IMG/VR virus record: IMGVR_UViG_3300042335_000815
Location: 1 to 64,000 of that record
DNA length: 64,000 nt
Direction: 5' to 3' (one strand)
Origin: a virus
This document shows positions 42,332 through 50,124 of the stretch, in pieces. Every line of letters starts with the position of its first letter. The stretch's first letter is position 1. Made by a program: the position numbers and the translations under genes. The notes beneath the pieces were generated by a model. That model made no database searches. It was not told the DNA's origin and worked only from the letters and a program-made list of their open reading frames with translations.

Positions 42332-43209
42332 ACTGCCTCCTCAAGCACTTTAATGCGTTTGCGGGTTTTCGGGAAAACGAGTTGCTCGGTGTCAAAACGC
42401 GGGGTCACGGCTTCAGGAGAGTCGAGGGGGTCGGGTTCAGGAGTGAGGCTCGCGGACTTGCCGCTGAGTTCATCGAGAATGAGCTTGGCCAGGCTGCCGT
42501 CTTTGCACCCGTGACACACCACCGCGTCCGCAGAAACCGGTTTGTTGGTTTGAAGATCAGGGTGGGGCATGTCGAAGTTGTCGGAAATAATCTGCCCGTT
42601 CTTTCGGCGGTAATTGCGGGTCTTCCAGTTGTGCTGCATGAGCTGGGTGTCGTGCAGATGCGGGAGGACTTCCCACTGAATCCAAACGTCAAACGCCGTC
42701 CCATTCTCGAACTTCCAGAGCGACGAACGATTGGTGAAGTCGCCCGGATAGATCGCGGTGCCGCACATGTGGTGGCCGTCGATGACAAGCTGGTTGTCCT
42801 TGTCTTTGTAAAAAGTGGCCTGCTTTGGCCCCATGAAAATGGCCTGCGACAAATTGTACTCGGTCTGCAGCGCGTCGAGCCACGCGGTCTTGAGCGGGGT
42901 GTTGTCCAGCTCGAACCAATACCAAGGCTGGTCGAGCAGGCCGTTGGCAAACATGTGCAAGATGGACGCGCGGAAATAGTAATTCGGGCCGAGGGGCCAT
43001 CCTTTGGCAGGGCAGTCGAAAATATGCGCCTCAGATTTACGGAACATCGGTGAAATTGCTTCACGAATGCGGTTCACGTCGTTCGCGTTTTCGGTCGATC
43101 CAACGACGAGAAGGTCATGGTGTTGATAAGGGCCGAAGGCCTTCATCAACGCCATGACGTCATCGGCCATGTGGACATCGGCCTCGCTGACAGGGATTAC
43201 GAGGAGCAT
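42328..43209 (-). CDS. Glycosyltransferase-like protein in the packaging block
   Basis: 293 residues. The N-terminus is a Rossmann-like strand (LLVIPVSEAD) and there are WYWFELDNTP (a DxD-like acidic site, about residues 96-105) and an IDGHHMCGTAIYPG segment. It looks like a GT-A or DUF6492-type glycosyltransferase related in style to the one at 5982-6674. Its place between TerL and portal genes is unusual: a tail or capsid glycan, or a lifestyle gene that rides the late operon. Four-base overlaps on both sides. Confidence 0.65.
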   Translation of the reverse strand: MLLVIPVSEADVHMADDVMALMKAFGPYQHHDLLVVGSTENANDVNRIREAISPMFRKSEAHIFDCPAKGWPLGPNYYFRASILHMFANGLLDQPWYWFELDNTPLKTAWLDALQTEYNLSQAIFMGPKQATFYKDKDNQLVIDGHHMCGTAIYPGDFTNRSSLWKFENGTAFDVWIQWEVLPHLHDTQLMQHNWKTRNYRRKNGQIISDNFDMPHPDLQTNKPVSADAVVCHGCKDGSLAKLILDELSGKSASLTPEPDPLDSPEAVTPRFDTEQLVFPKTRKRIKVLEEAV

Positions 43210-43628
43210 TACTTTTTACGCGGCTTTAACCTCATGACGCTGCCGGGGTAATCGATACCTATCGAAAAACCGTCTCCAATATTCTCAGAAGTCCTACCCC
43301 GAAAATAACCCCCCTCCGTGTTTTTATAAGCGTCAAAACCTTTTGGCACCATCATGCTCCTCATCCGAGCATCATAACTATATTCAGGATAGTCTTTCGG
43401 GCCCGGTTGAAGTTTGTCTGCGCGATCACGCTCCTTGTTATCCTTAAATCTAAAACCGGGGTTTTCTTTACGTATGGCATCTAGCTCCGCTACTTTCTCA
43501 CGCCGCCTAGCGATAGTCTTTACAGACTCCTCACGCGATTGCTCAGCAGACTCACGGCCCGCGCTGCCTTTGCTGCGCGGTTTAACTTTGTCAAAATACT
43601 CTCTGGCTTTTCGGAGTCCGTCGCTCAT
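43209..43628 (-). CDS. Hypothetical protein after an operator promoter, 139 aa
   Basis: Charged and helical (many Arg/Lys/Glu), ending in a basic tail. Its promoter is the operator-bearing one at 43641-43668, with the expected start point about six bases before the ATG. It is the first gene of the portal operon downstream of TerL. No family is recognised. Confidence 0.5.
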   Translation of the reverse strand: MSDGLRKAREYFDKVKPRSKGSAGRESAEQSREESVKTIARRREKVAELDAIRKENPGFRFKDNKERDRADKLQPGPKDYPEYSYDARMRSMMVPKGFDAYKNTEGGYFRGRTSENIGDGFSIGIDYPGSVMRLKPRKK

Positions 43629-43640
43629 GAATAAGGTTAT

Positions 43641-43668
43641 ATATTATGGGTGTTTGTCACCTGTGCAA
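43641..43668 (-). promoter_or_regulatory. Operator-bearing promoter of the portal operon
   Basis: Minus strand: TTGCAC (43668-43663), a 16-base spacer with GGTGACAAACACC (43661-43649) exactly, and TAATAT (43646-43641). The expected start point is about six bases before the ATG at 43628. The promoter lies partly in the last codons of the TerL gene. Confidence 0.7.
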
Positions 43669-45453
43669 GTTAAAAATTGCGCGGCCCTTCTGATTAAGGT
43701 TTCTCCCTGCCTTGGCCACGACATCGGCTTTTTGAAAGAATTTCTTATATCCATTTCTTTGGCTGTAAGGGTCGGAAGGGATCTTGTCGCTGGGGATCAG
43801 GCCGCAGCGGACCCGGCACAGCTCTAAGAGGATAAACGCGGCGTCTGAAATATCCGGACTCTTGCCGATCCTGGACTTCATGTCCTGCTTGGACTCCACC
43901 CGAATACGCATGCCGATACCCTTCTCGGTGGTATAGAGGCGTTCGGTCATCTCCCGGATCATGTCGCGGGGCACGCCAAAAAGCTGTTTGTTGCGGATCA
44001 ACTCCTTGCCGGTCCACCACAACTCGGTCACTCGGTTCGAATAGCGCTCATGGGCCGAGGAAGTATCGGTTAACGATACAGGGCGGTCGCTGGCCTTGCC
44101 GCCGAACTGGACGCGGAGCACGTCGCGGGACCAGACCGAATCGACCACGTCGCCGAAGGGAGCGCCGCCCCCGGAGGCATCGTAAGCCGCGTGTCTTGGA
44201 ACGACACCCCATGCCTCGCACTTGTCCCGAAACTGACGAGCGATCTGGAACGAACGCGGCTCGCTTTTGTTGGTCACGTCCTCGCGAAGCTCCTCGAAAT
44301 GGTCCAGGCACACCACCTTCTTGCCGCTCACATCTGAGCCGACAAAACCAAAGTAAAGAATACTGCGGTCGCCGTTGGCGCTGAAACTAGGGTCCAGGGC
44401 TGCAACCTTAGTTGGAGGCTCCAGCCACTCTACGCGCTGGTCTGCCCCGTGTTTGATGATGTCGGCCTCGCTGTAGATCGAGTCCTCTGATCCCGTCGGG
44501 CACCAGAAACCGCGATACATGCGCCAGTAGCCAGGGCTATTCGGACCCAGTTTGCTTGCACTTTCTGCAAGATTGTCGGGGGTAATCATCCACGGATAGA
44601 TCACGTGCCCGGCGACAATGTTGGGCGACTTGTGGGCGTCGAAGTGCAAGCAGCGCCCGCGCTCGGTCTCCCACTCTTCGTCTTCGACCGTGATCGAGCC
44701 CCAACCGTTCTTAGGAGTAGAGAACTGGCCAAAGGGGTCGTAGTAACTCGCGGGGTTGCCGATGCCGATGAGCTGGAAAAACGGGTTGTTGGACAAGTTG
44801 GTGTAGGCGGCCTGGAGGATGGACTCGCCCAGTTCAGGCAACTCATCGGCGATGAAGATAACCCGCTGCTGCTTGATGCCGACCAGTTTGCCGATGGCTT
44901 CTTTCTCCTTCTTGCGTTCGGCCGCGATCAAGCTGATGCCGCACCGATCGCCGTATTGTTTACCGCTGCCGTCGTCGAACCGGATCATGCCGACCGAGTC
45001 CACGAGCTTGCCGGGCAAACCGGGGACAGCGCGCCACAGGTCGGTGATCGCGCCCCAGATACGCTTGCGGGATTCCTTGAGTGAGGTCGAGGTAACCAGG
45101 ACCAAGGTGTTCCAGGGCGAGGAGAGAAACTGCACGATGGCCCACAAGGCGTAGGCCTGCGACTTGCCCGAGGACGCGCAGCCCGCCACGGCCAGATACT
45201 TGTTCTCCAGAGCAGATTCAATCATGCGCTCCAGCCACGGGGTCCACTCGACTCTTGTTCGAGAATCCGGATGGTTCCATAGCAGGTCCACCACCTGTTT
45301 GAAATGGTGCATAGGTCCGGGCGATTGCGGAGGTGGCTCGCGTAAACAAGTCAGCTCGACGGTCACGCGGGTGAGAAAGCCAGGCCATTCGCGCCCGTAG
45401 ATCATCACCGTGTTCGAAGACTTGGCCTTCGCGGATTTCGCTGATTTTGGCAT
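43657..45453 (-). CDS. terL: Terminase large subunit (TerL)
   Basis: 598 residues from ATG 45453. A longer frame to 45489 would run over the att arm repeats, so the shorter start is chosen. The ATPase half has a Walker A-type AGCASSGKSQ near residue 90 and a Walker B-type VIFIADELPE near 197. The nuclease half has ALDPSFSANGD near residue 350 and YDASGGG further on, RNase H-like Asp clusters. Packages DNA into the procapsid with TerS. It lies at the head of the leftward block, 63 bases from the att core. Confidence 0.9.
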   Translation of the reverse strand: MPKSAKSAKAKSSNTVMIYGREWPGFLTRVTVELTCLREPPPQSPGPMHHFKQVVDLLWNHPDSRTRVEWTPWLERMIESALENKYLAVAGCASSGKSQAYALWAIVQFLSSPWNTLVLVTSTSLKESRKRIWGAITDLWRAVPGLPGKLVDSVGMIRFDDGSGKQYGDRCGISLIAAERKKEKEAIGKLVGIKQQRVIFIADELPELGESILQAAYTNLSNNPFFQLIGIGNPASYYDPFGQFSTPKNGWGSITVEDEEWETERGRCLHFDAHKSPNIVAGHVIYPWMITPDNLAESASKLGPNSPGYWRMYRGFWCPTGSEDSIYSEADIIKHGADQRVEWLEPPTKVAALDPSFSANGDRSILYFGFVGSDVSGKKVVCLDHFEELREDVTNKSEPRSFQIARQFRDKCEAWGVVPRHAAYDASGGGAPFGDVVDSVWSRDVLRVQFGGKASDRPVSLTDTSSAHERYSNRVTELWWTGKELIRNKQLFGVPRDMIREMTERLYTTEKGIGMRIRVESKQDMKSRIGKSPDISDAAFILLELCRVRCGLIPSDKIPSDPYSQRNGYKKFFQKADVVAKAGRNLNQKGRAIFNLHR

Positions 45454-45459
45454 AAAATC

Positions 45460-45478
45460 TGTCAGCGTTTTGTCAGCG
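45460..45478. repeat. Left att arm repeats TGTCAGCG
   Basis: TGTCAGCG occurs at 45460-45467 and again at 45471-45478, in direct orientation, 11 bases apart. The same octamer makes up the palindrome at 45680-45697. Paired arm-type binding sites on both sides of a core are what tyrosine integrases use. Confidence 0.5.
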
Positions 45479-45515
45479 GGTGACCGCACACCCGGTTTTT
45501 ACTCTGTAAAAAAAG

Positions 45516-45537
45516 TGGAGCCATGGGGATTCGAACC
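45516..45537. other. attP: Putative attP core: tRNA 3' end
   Basis: The minus strand reads GGTTCGAATCCCCATGGCTCC followed by A: T-loop TTCGAAT, the 3' side of the T stem, and the acceptor stem of a tRNA. The 5' side of the T stem does not pair (CCCGG), and no tRNA body is present, so this is not a tRNA gene but a copy of a tRNA 3' end. It is the expected core for integration at a tRNA gene. The tRNA species cannot be told. It lies 172 bases from the integrase start. Confidence 0.7.
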
Positions 45538-45644
45538 GGGCCCTGCGACCGACAAACACCTTTTTTAAAAAGTTTTTGTAACAGTGTCGGATCAATGGGT
45601 TACCAGTAATATCGGTAGAACTCATAAAAAGATTTCTTGCATCA

Positions 45645-45673
45645 TGTGTAGGTTGTTGTCACCCTTTTAGCAA
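45645..45673 (-). promoter_or_regulatory. Operator between integrase and TerL
   Basis: The minus strand reads GGTGACAACAACC (one mismatch) at 45663-45651. Around it lie TTGCTA (45673-45668) and TACACA (45650-45645) with a 17-base spacer, directed to TerL. The plus strand has TTGCAT at 45637 but no -10 at good spacing. A weak promoter for TerL is likely; the integrase promoter is not identified. Confidence 0.5.
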
Positions 45674-45679
45674 CAAAAG

Positions 45680-45697
45680 TTGTCAGCGCGCTGACAA
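45680..45697. repeat. 18-bp palindrome before the integrase
   Basis: TTGTCAGCGCGCTGACAA is a perfect palindrome 11 bases before the integrase ATG. It is built from two TTGTCAGCG units in inverted order; the units recur at the left side of the att core. Likely an integrase arm site, or an operator by which integrase or an excisionase regulates the gene. Confidence 0.6.
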
Positions 45698-45708
45698 ATC
45701 ACATCGCT

Positions 45709-46884
45709 ATGAAACGCACCAAAAATCTGGCTTGGCCGTTGGTCAAAAAGACCCGCTACGGCAAAGTCACCATCTATCGTCAGGTCCGGGAAAACCGGGA
45801 ATCCTTCGCCGTAGCTTACAGGCTCGGAAAGACCCGGGTTCGTGAGACCACTAACAAACAAGAAGACGCCATCGAGCGTGCTGCCGTAGTCCTTTCCGCC
45901 TTCGAGAAAGGCGAGACTCCGCAGCCGATGGTCAAAAGCGTCGACAAATGGAAGCATGTCGTAGGCGACGTCCCGCTGGAAGAAGTGTTCCGCTCCTATG
46001 CGGAACAGCACAACTTGCTGCCCTCCGTCACCGTCAAGACGGTCGTCGATGAATTCCTCATAGTCAAGTCGCAAGATGGGCTTAAGCCCGACACCTACGC
46101 CACAATCAAAAGTCAGGTGTGTAAATTGTCGACCAGCTACGGGGCCAGTTTGATTAAGAATCTCACCACCGATGACTTGAACACGTTCCTGCGGGGTATC
46201 CCTGATCTCCGCTACCGGCACAACCACCGGGCCAACATCAAAGCGCTCTTCCGCTGGGCCCTGACCAAGAACTACGTGCGCTACATGCCGCAATACAACG
46301 GCACTGCGGCCGACGGGACCCAGGCCATCGCCTCCAAGCACTTCCAGAAAACTCCGGACATCTACACACCGGAAGAATTAAAACGACTGTTTGACGCGGC
46401 TAACTGGTCCATGATCCCGTGGTTGATTGCCGCCAACTATAGCGGCATCCGCAAAGCCGAGATCGCCCGGCTGCGTTGGGATGACATCGACTGGGACGAA
46501 GGCGCATTTGTGCTCAAGACAGAGATCACCAAAACTTCGAACCGGCGCATGGCCTACTTCCCACCGGGAGTCAAAGACGGCCTCAAAGAACTGGCGGTCA
46601 TGGCCAAACTACAGAACCGGACCAAACTCGTGCATGGCAACATCAACAAGCTTGTGGCTAAACTACGCGCAGACGCCGGGGTCAAACACCGGAAGAACGG
46701 ACACCGCAAAGCCTACATCACATACGCCATGGCCCTTACCCGCAACGCCGAAGAGATCGCCGAACAGTGCGGCAACTCAGCGCGAGAAATTCAACGAACC
46801 TACAAAGGCTTGTCGTCCAAAGCGATAGCCGAAGAGTGGTTTAAGGTGATTGACACCTCGGGCATTCAAACTAAAGTTTACTAA
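45709..46884 (+). CDS. int: Tyrosine recombinase / phage integrase
   Basis: 391 residues. The N-terminal part has an arm-binding domain and a core-binding domain (VKTVVDEFLIVKSQ). The catalytic domain has Arg in SGIRKAEIARLRWDD (near residue 245), then a HRKAYITYAMALT segment in place of the usual HxxR, and GNSAREIQRTYKG with the likely nucleophile Tyr near residue 365. The plan matches integrases common in Verrucomicrobiota and Planctomycetota as I recall them. Beside it is the tRNA-end core, so the phage is temperate or descended from one. No Shine-Dalgarno sequence is seen. Confidence 0.85.
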   Translation: MKRTKNLAWPLVKKTRYGKVTIYRQVRENRESFAVAYRLGKTRVRETTNKQEDAIERAAVVLSAFEKGETPQPMVKSVDKWKHVVGDVPLEEVFRSYAEQHNLLPSVTVKTVVDEFLIVKSQDGLKPDTYATIKSQVCKLSTSYGASLIKNLTTDDLNTFLRGIPDLRYRHNHRANIKALFRWALTKNYVRYMPQYNGTAADGTQAIASKHFQKTPDIYTPEELKRLFDAANWSMIPWLIAANYSGIRKAEIARLRWDDIDWDEGAFVLKTEITKTSNRRMAYFPPGVKDGLKELAVMAKLQNRTKLVHGNINKLVAKLRADAGVKHRKNGHRKAYITYAMALTRNAEEIAEQCGNSAREIQRTYKGLSSKAIAEEWFKVIDTSGIQTKVY

Positions 46885-46905
46885 CACAACACAGAACACA
46901 CCGCT

Positions 46906-47190
46906 ATGGCTAACCAACGAGATAAGAATAAAAGGATTCTCGGCGTCTACCTTGACCGAGAGACCTACCAACGACTGGGCAAACTGGCCCGGAGTAAGAA
47001 AACAACCGTGGCCGACCTGACTAGAATGCACGTCGAGCGCATGGTCGAAAAAGTCATCCTCACACCCGAGGATAAGAAACGTATCAAGGAAGAGCGTGCT
47101 CAAGCCGAAGCCAAACAAAAAGTTGCTTTGGCCAAAAAACGCACCTTCAACTCGCGCATGGAGCAGATGCGTCAAAAACTTGAGGGATGA
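46906..47190 (+). CDS. Ribbon-helix-helix DNA-binding protein candidate, 94 aa
   Basis: After a basic N-terminus, RILGVYLDRETYQRLGKLA starts a strand and two helices (to about residue 46), as in Arc/CopG-type ribbon-helix-helix proteins; then a charged Lys/Glu/Ala-rich coiled C-terminus. Proteins of this fold bind as dimers, often repressing their own promoter. It lies directly after the integrase and before the operator at 47229-47241. It is one of the two best candidates for the phage repressor, though it might also be a small accessory DNA-binding protein. Confidence 0.6.
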   Translation: MANQRDKNKRILGVYLDRETYQRLGKLARSKKTTVADLTRMHVERMVEKVILTPEDKKRIKEERAQAEAKQKVALAKKRTFNSRMEQMRQKLEG

Positions 47191-47220
47191 TATAAAAGAA
47201 GTAATATCCGGATCTCTCTA

Positions 47221-47250
47221 CGCCCACGGGTGACTACCACCCTTTAACAT
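47221..47250 (+). promoter_or_regulatory. Operator upstream of the second ribbon-helix-helix gene
   Basis: GGTGACTACCACC at 47229-47241 (one change from consensus, T for A). With the same layout as elsewhere the -10 is TTAACA at 47244-47249, and the -35 is poor. The expected start point is about 20 bases before the ATG at 47274. Confidence 0.6.
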
Positions 47251-47273
47251 AAACCCACCGCCAAAATACAAAG

Positions 47274-47420
47274 ATGTACCAAGAAGTAGCCTTAGAACTG
47301 CACGATGAAACCCTGATCAAACTCGACAAACTGGCTAGTGAGCGCGGGCTGACCCGCGATGAACTCATCAACCAGTCCCTGCAGGAATTACTCGATGAGA
47401 CTGAATCGTCTGGTTCTTGA
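47274..47420 (+). CDS. Short ribbon-helix-helix protein candidate, 48 aa
   Basis: MYQEVALELHDETLIKLDKLASERGLTRDELINQSL fits a complete minimal ribbon-helix-helix fold: strand, helix (DETLIKLDKLA), turn (GLT), helix (RDELINQSLQEL). Too short for most annotation cut-offs. Lies 33 bases after an operator site and overlaps the excisionase-like gene by 26 bases. Strong candidate for an autoregulating repressor. Confidence 0.6.
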   Translation: MYQEVALELHDETLIKLDKLASERGLTRDELINQSLQELLDETESSGS

Positions 47421-47727
47421 TGCCGGGAACTCCGTTCGCATCACGATGCTGCCCGAAGGGCGCGTGTGCGTGGAGCTTGAGGACGTGCGTCCGGATGTCG
47501 TCCCATCCGGTCCGCAAGACCTCATCTTCGACGTACTCGACGTGGCCGAGTTGTTAAAGACGACGCAACGGCACGTGCGCAACTTGATGCACCGGGAGAA
47601 AAATCCACTGCCCTTTTACAAACTCGGGCGCAAAGTCCGTTTCCGCGAGGCCGACATCCAGCAATGGATGAAAGCCGCACCGGACAACCTGGCCCGTAAA
47701 TTCATAAAGGAGTTGAAAGCAGCGTGA
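47395..47727 (+). CDS. Excisionase-like helix-turn-helix protein, 110 aa
   Basis: Start at ATG 47395 preferred over 47359, which would overlap the upstream gene more. The C-terminal half, from DVLDVAELLKTTQRHVRNLM through VRFREADIQQWMKA, is the HTH_17/MerR-like fold used by phage excisionases and small regulators. The N-terminal half is beta-rich. Close to the integrase and ahead of the resolvase. It could direct excision or regulate. Confidence 0.7.
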   Translation: MRLNRLVLDAGNSVRITMLPEGRVCVELEDVRPDVVPSGPQDLIFDVLDVAELLKTTQRHVRNLMHREKNPLPFYKLGRKVRFREADIQQWMKAAPDNLARKFIKELKAA

Positions 47728-48170
47728 TCATCGCTATCGACCCAGGGAAATCGGGCGGTTTTGCGTTCGGCTGTCATCTTTCGACAGTTGAACTCAAAAA
47801 CATGCCCGAGACCCTGGGCGATCTGGTGGATCTCTTCCGCCAGTTCCCGCAACCCGCCACCGTCTACATGGAGAAGGTCGGTGGGTATGCGGGAGGAGCG
47901 GGCGCACCAGGCAGCGCGATGTTCAATTTTGGCAAGGGTGTTGGTCACCTCGAAGCGATAACCTATGCGCTCGGCTTCGAGACCCGGCAGGTGGCTCCGC
48001 AGAAATGGCAGAAGGCGCTGAGCTTGGGCAACTCCAACGGCATGACCAAGACCGAGTGGAAGAACAAGCTCAAGAACACGGCGCAGCAGCTTTACCCCAA
48101 TAGCAAAGTGACCCTCTCCACGGCCGACGCTTTGCTTATTTACCACGCGGCCCATCGCGGACTAATTTGA
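47724..48170 (+). CDS. RuvC-like Holliday junction resolvase
   Basis: 148 residues, GTG start in the upstream stop. The N-terminal AIDPGKSGGFAFG is the first catalytic Asp motif of RuvC/RNase H-fold resolvases; YMEKVGGYAG carries the second acidic residue (Glu), and an Asp at STADALLIY provides the third. It resolves branched DNA during replication or packaging. Overlaps the helicase gene by four bases. Confidence 0.8.
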   Translation: MIIAIDPGKSGGFAFGCHLSTVELKNMPETLGDLVDLFRQFPQPATVYMEKVGGYAGGAGAPGSAMFNFGKGVGHLEAITYALGFETRQVAPQKWQKALSLGNSNGMTKTEWKNKLKNTAQQLYPNSKVTLSTADALLIYHAAHRGLI

Positions 48171-49753
48171 AAAGCCTCTACGCCGCTCAAGAGCAGCACG
48201 TGGGACAGTTGGTCCGCGCGCTGAACAAGCACCGGGCCGCGTTGGATTCGTCGGACACCGGCACGGGCAAAACCTTGTGCGCGGTCGAGACAGCCAAGCG
48301 GCTCGGTGCTTCCATCTTCGTCGTCTGCCCGAAGATCGTCGTGCCGTCCTGGGAGCGCACGGCCAAGGAGCAGGGTTCGAAGCTGCTAGGTATCCTCAAC
48401 TACGAGAAGCTGCGCACCGGTAAAACTCGCTTCGGACATTGGTCGGGCAAACAGTTCGAGTGGAAGATTCCAAACGACTGTTTGATTATTTGGGACGAGG
48501 TTCATCGGTGCCAGGGGCTCTGGAGCCAGAACGCCAAGATGCTCATCTCGGCCAAACCTTGGCGCAATCTCCTGCTATCGGCCTCCGCCGCCGAAGACCC
48601 GACCGAGATGAGGGCGAGCGGATTTCTCCTCGGGCTGCACACCCTCTCCAACTTTTTCAACTGGGCTAAAGCGCACGGCTGCGAGGTAAACCCGTGGGGT
48701 GCGCTTGAATTCAAGCACCGCGAGCAGTGGGCCTTGGACAAGATCAACTACGAACTTTATCCGGAGCACGGCGATCGTATGACACGGTCCATGCTTGCCG
48801 AGCACTTCCAGGAAACGCGCATCATCACCGATCCGCTGGACTTCGGCGACAAGGGTGCGATCAAAAAACTTTATGACGAAATGGACCAAGAACTCTCGGC
48901 CCTCGAACAAAGGATCAAAGGCGACAGCAAAAACAAAGCAGCGCAAAAACTCGTCGCGCAGCTCCGCGCAAGACAAGCGGTCGAACTGGCGAAAGTACCA
49001 GCGACGGTTGAAATCATTGAGGACGAACTCCACGCAGGCAATTCGGTGGCCGTCTTCGTCAACTTTGATGCGACGATTGAAGCCATTGGGCAACGCCTCA
49101 AAGCGCCCTACGAAGTCATCAAAGGCGGTCAGAAAGCCGACGAGCGACAGTTGGTCGTGGACCGATTTTCAAGCGATGCTAATCACGTCGTCCTCTGCAA
49201 CATCGCCGCAGGGGGACTCGGAGTTTCGCTACATGACCAGCGAGGCGTGAGGCCGCGCACCGCGATCATCTCGCCGACATTCAACGCGAAGGATCTTTTG
49301 CAGACGCTCGGACGCGTGGATCGTGCGGGTTCCAAGAGCCAATCCGTGCAGCGCATTCTCTTCGCGGCCGGGACGGTGGAGGAGAAAGTTGAAACGAGCG
49401 TTCGACTTAAATTAAAAAATCTGGCCGAACTGCATAAAGGTGACTTGACACCCACACCCGACAATGTTGTATTAGGGGTACAAATGAAGGACACCGCACC
49501 ACAAGCCGTAGTGGCCCCTGCGAGCGAACCGGCCCACGCCAAGCACGGCCCCTCCTCGCTTAAGTACAAGGAGATCTGTCCGTCATTCGCGAATCGCGAA
49601 GGCTCCAACTGGGCTTCGGACAAGGGCGACCGGATTCACGCGGCCATGGAATTTGATGACCCGTCCAAGTGCGCCAACGACGAGGAACGGGCGATCTATG
49701 AATCCCTGCAGGGGTTCGTCGGAAACATCATCAAGCGGAGGACGGGGAAATGA
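48167..49753 (+). CDS. SNF2/DEAD-type helicase fused to a nuclease N-terminal segment
   Basis: 528 residues, with TTG as likely start. Superfamily 2 helicase: Walker A TGTGKTL near residue 28, DEVH near 110, and the C-terminal lobe ending in GRVDRAGSKSQSVQRILF. After this, from about residue 445, comes a segment with HGPSSLKYKEICPSFANRE and GDRIHAAME, the N-terminal Cys-containing part of Cas4/DUF2800-like PD-(D/E)XK nucleases. The catalytic half is separate at 50760. So this is a helicase-nuclease fusion carrying half a nuclease. ATP-driven unwinding coupled to an exonuclease is likely. Confidence 0.8.
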   Translation: MKSLYAAQEQHVGQLVRALNKHRAALDSSDTGTGKTLCAVETAKRLGASIFVVCPKIVVPSWERTAKEQGSKLLGILNYEKLRTGKTRFGHWSGKQFEWKIPNDCLIIWDEVHRCQGLWSQNAKMLISAKPWRNLLLSASAAEDPTEMRASGFLLGLHTLSNFFNWAKAHGCEVNPWGALEFKHREQWALDKINYELYPEHGDRMTRSMLAEHFQETRIITDPLDFGDKGAIKKLYDEMDQELSALEQRIKGDSKNKAAQKLVAQLRARQAVELAKVPATVEIIEDELHAGNSVAVFVNFDATIEAIGQRLKAPYEVIKGGQKADERQLVVDRFSSDANHVVLCNIAAGGLGVSLHDQRGVRPRTAIISPTFNAKDLLQTLGRVDRAGSKSQSVQRILFAAGTVEEKVETSVRLKLKNLAELHKGDLTPTPDNVVLGVQMKDTAPQAVVAPASEPAHAKHGPSSLKYKEICPSFANREGSNWASDKGDRIHAAMEFDDPSKCANDEERAIYESLQGFVGNIIKRRTGK

Positions 49754-50124
49754 CTGAGATAGAAATCTTGGACATCGATCAGTTCGCGTGGGGCACGTCG
49801 GCACGTACGACAGACCCTGATACTTCGAAGGCGGCGGCCTCATCTCAAAAAAACAATCTACGTTGGGGGTCCCAAAGGCATCGGCTCCTGCAACTGTTTT
49901 ACGAGCTTGGAGAGATGACAGACGAGGAAGCGGGAAAAGCCTCCGGCCTCTATGACGCAAGGGCCTGTTACTGGAAGCGGTGCGGGGAGCTGCGAGATTT
50001 TGGACTTATCGCCGACACAGGGAGAACCCGGATCAGTGGATGCGGAAATGAAGTGCTCACCTCTACGATCACCGAAGAAGGCGTCTCAAGGCTTAAAGAA
50101 ATGGAAGGTCAGGGAAATGAGTAG
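49750..50124 (+). CDS. Winged-helix-like phage protein, 124 aa
   Basis: GSQRHRLLQLFYELGEMTDEEA followed by RCGELRDFGLIADTGRTR suggests a winged helix-turn-helix of a type frequently seen in phage replication blocks. Begins with TSARTTDPDTSKAA, also common at the N-terminus of that family. It sits between the two nuclease halves. Likely DNA-binding. Confidence 0.65.
   Translation: MTEIEILDIDQFAWGTSARTTDPDTSKAAASSQKNNLRWGSQRHRLLQLFYELGEMTDEEAGKASGLYDARACYWKRCGELRDFGLIADTGRTRISGCGNEVLTSTITEEGVSRLKEMEGQGNE

Noticed and set aside
45478-45493. GGGTGACCGCACACCC near the TerL start as another operator copy
   Set aside because: Spacing between half-sites is longer by one base and the ACAA centre is absent. 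Left out of the list, though it may be a degenerate site.
45516-45560. A complete tRNA gene
   Set aside because: Only the T-loop and acceptor end are present, and the 5' T-stem does not pair. It is better explained as an att core.
46845-46857. GGTGATTGACACC at the end of the integrase gene, and GGTGACTTGACACC at 49439, as operators
   Set aside because: The half-sites GGTG and CACC match but the centres do not, or the spacing is wrong, so they are not counted.
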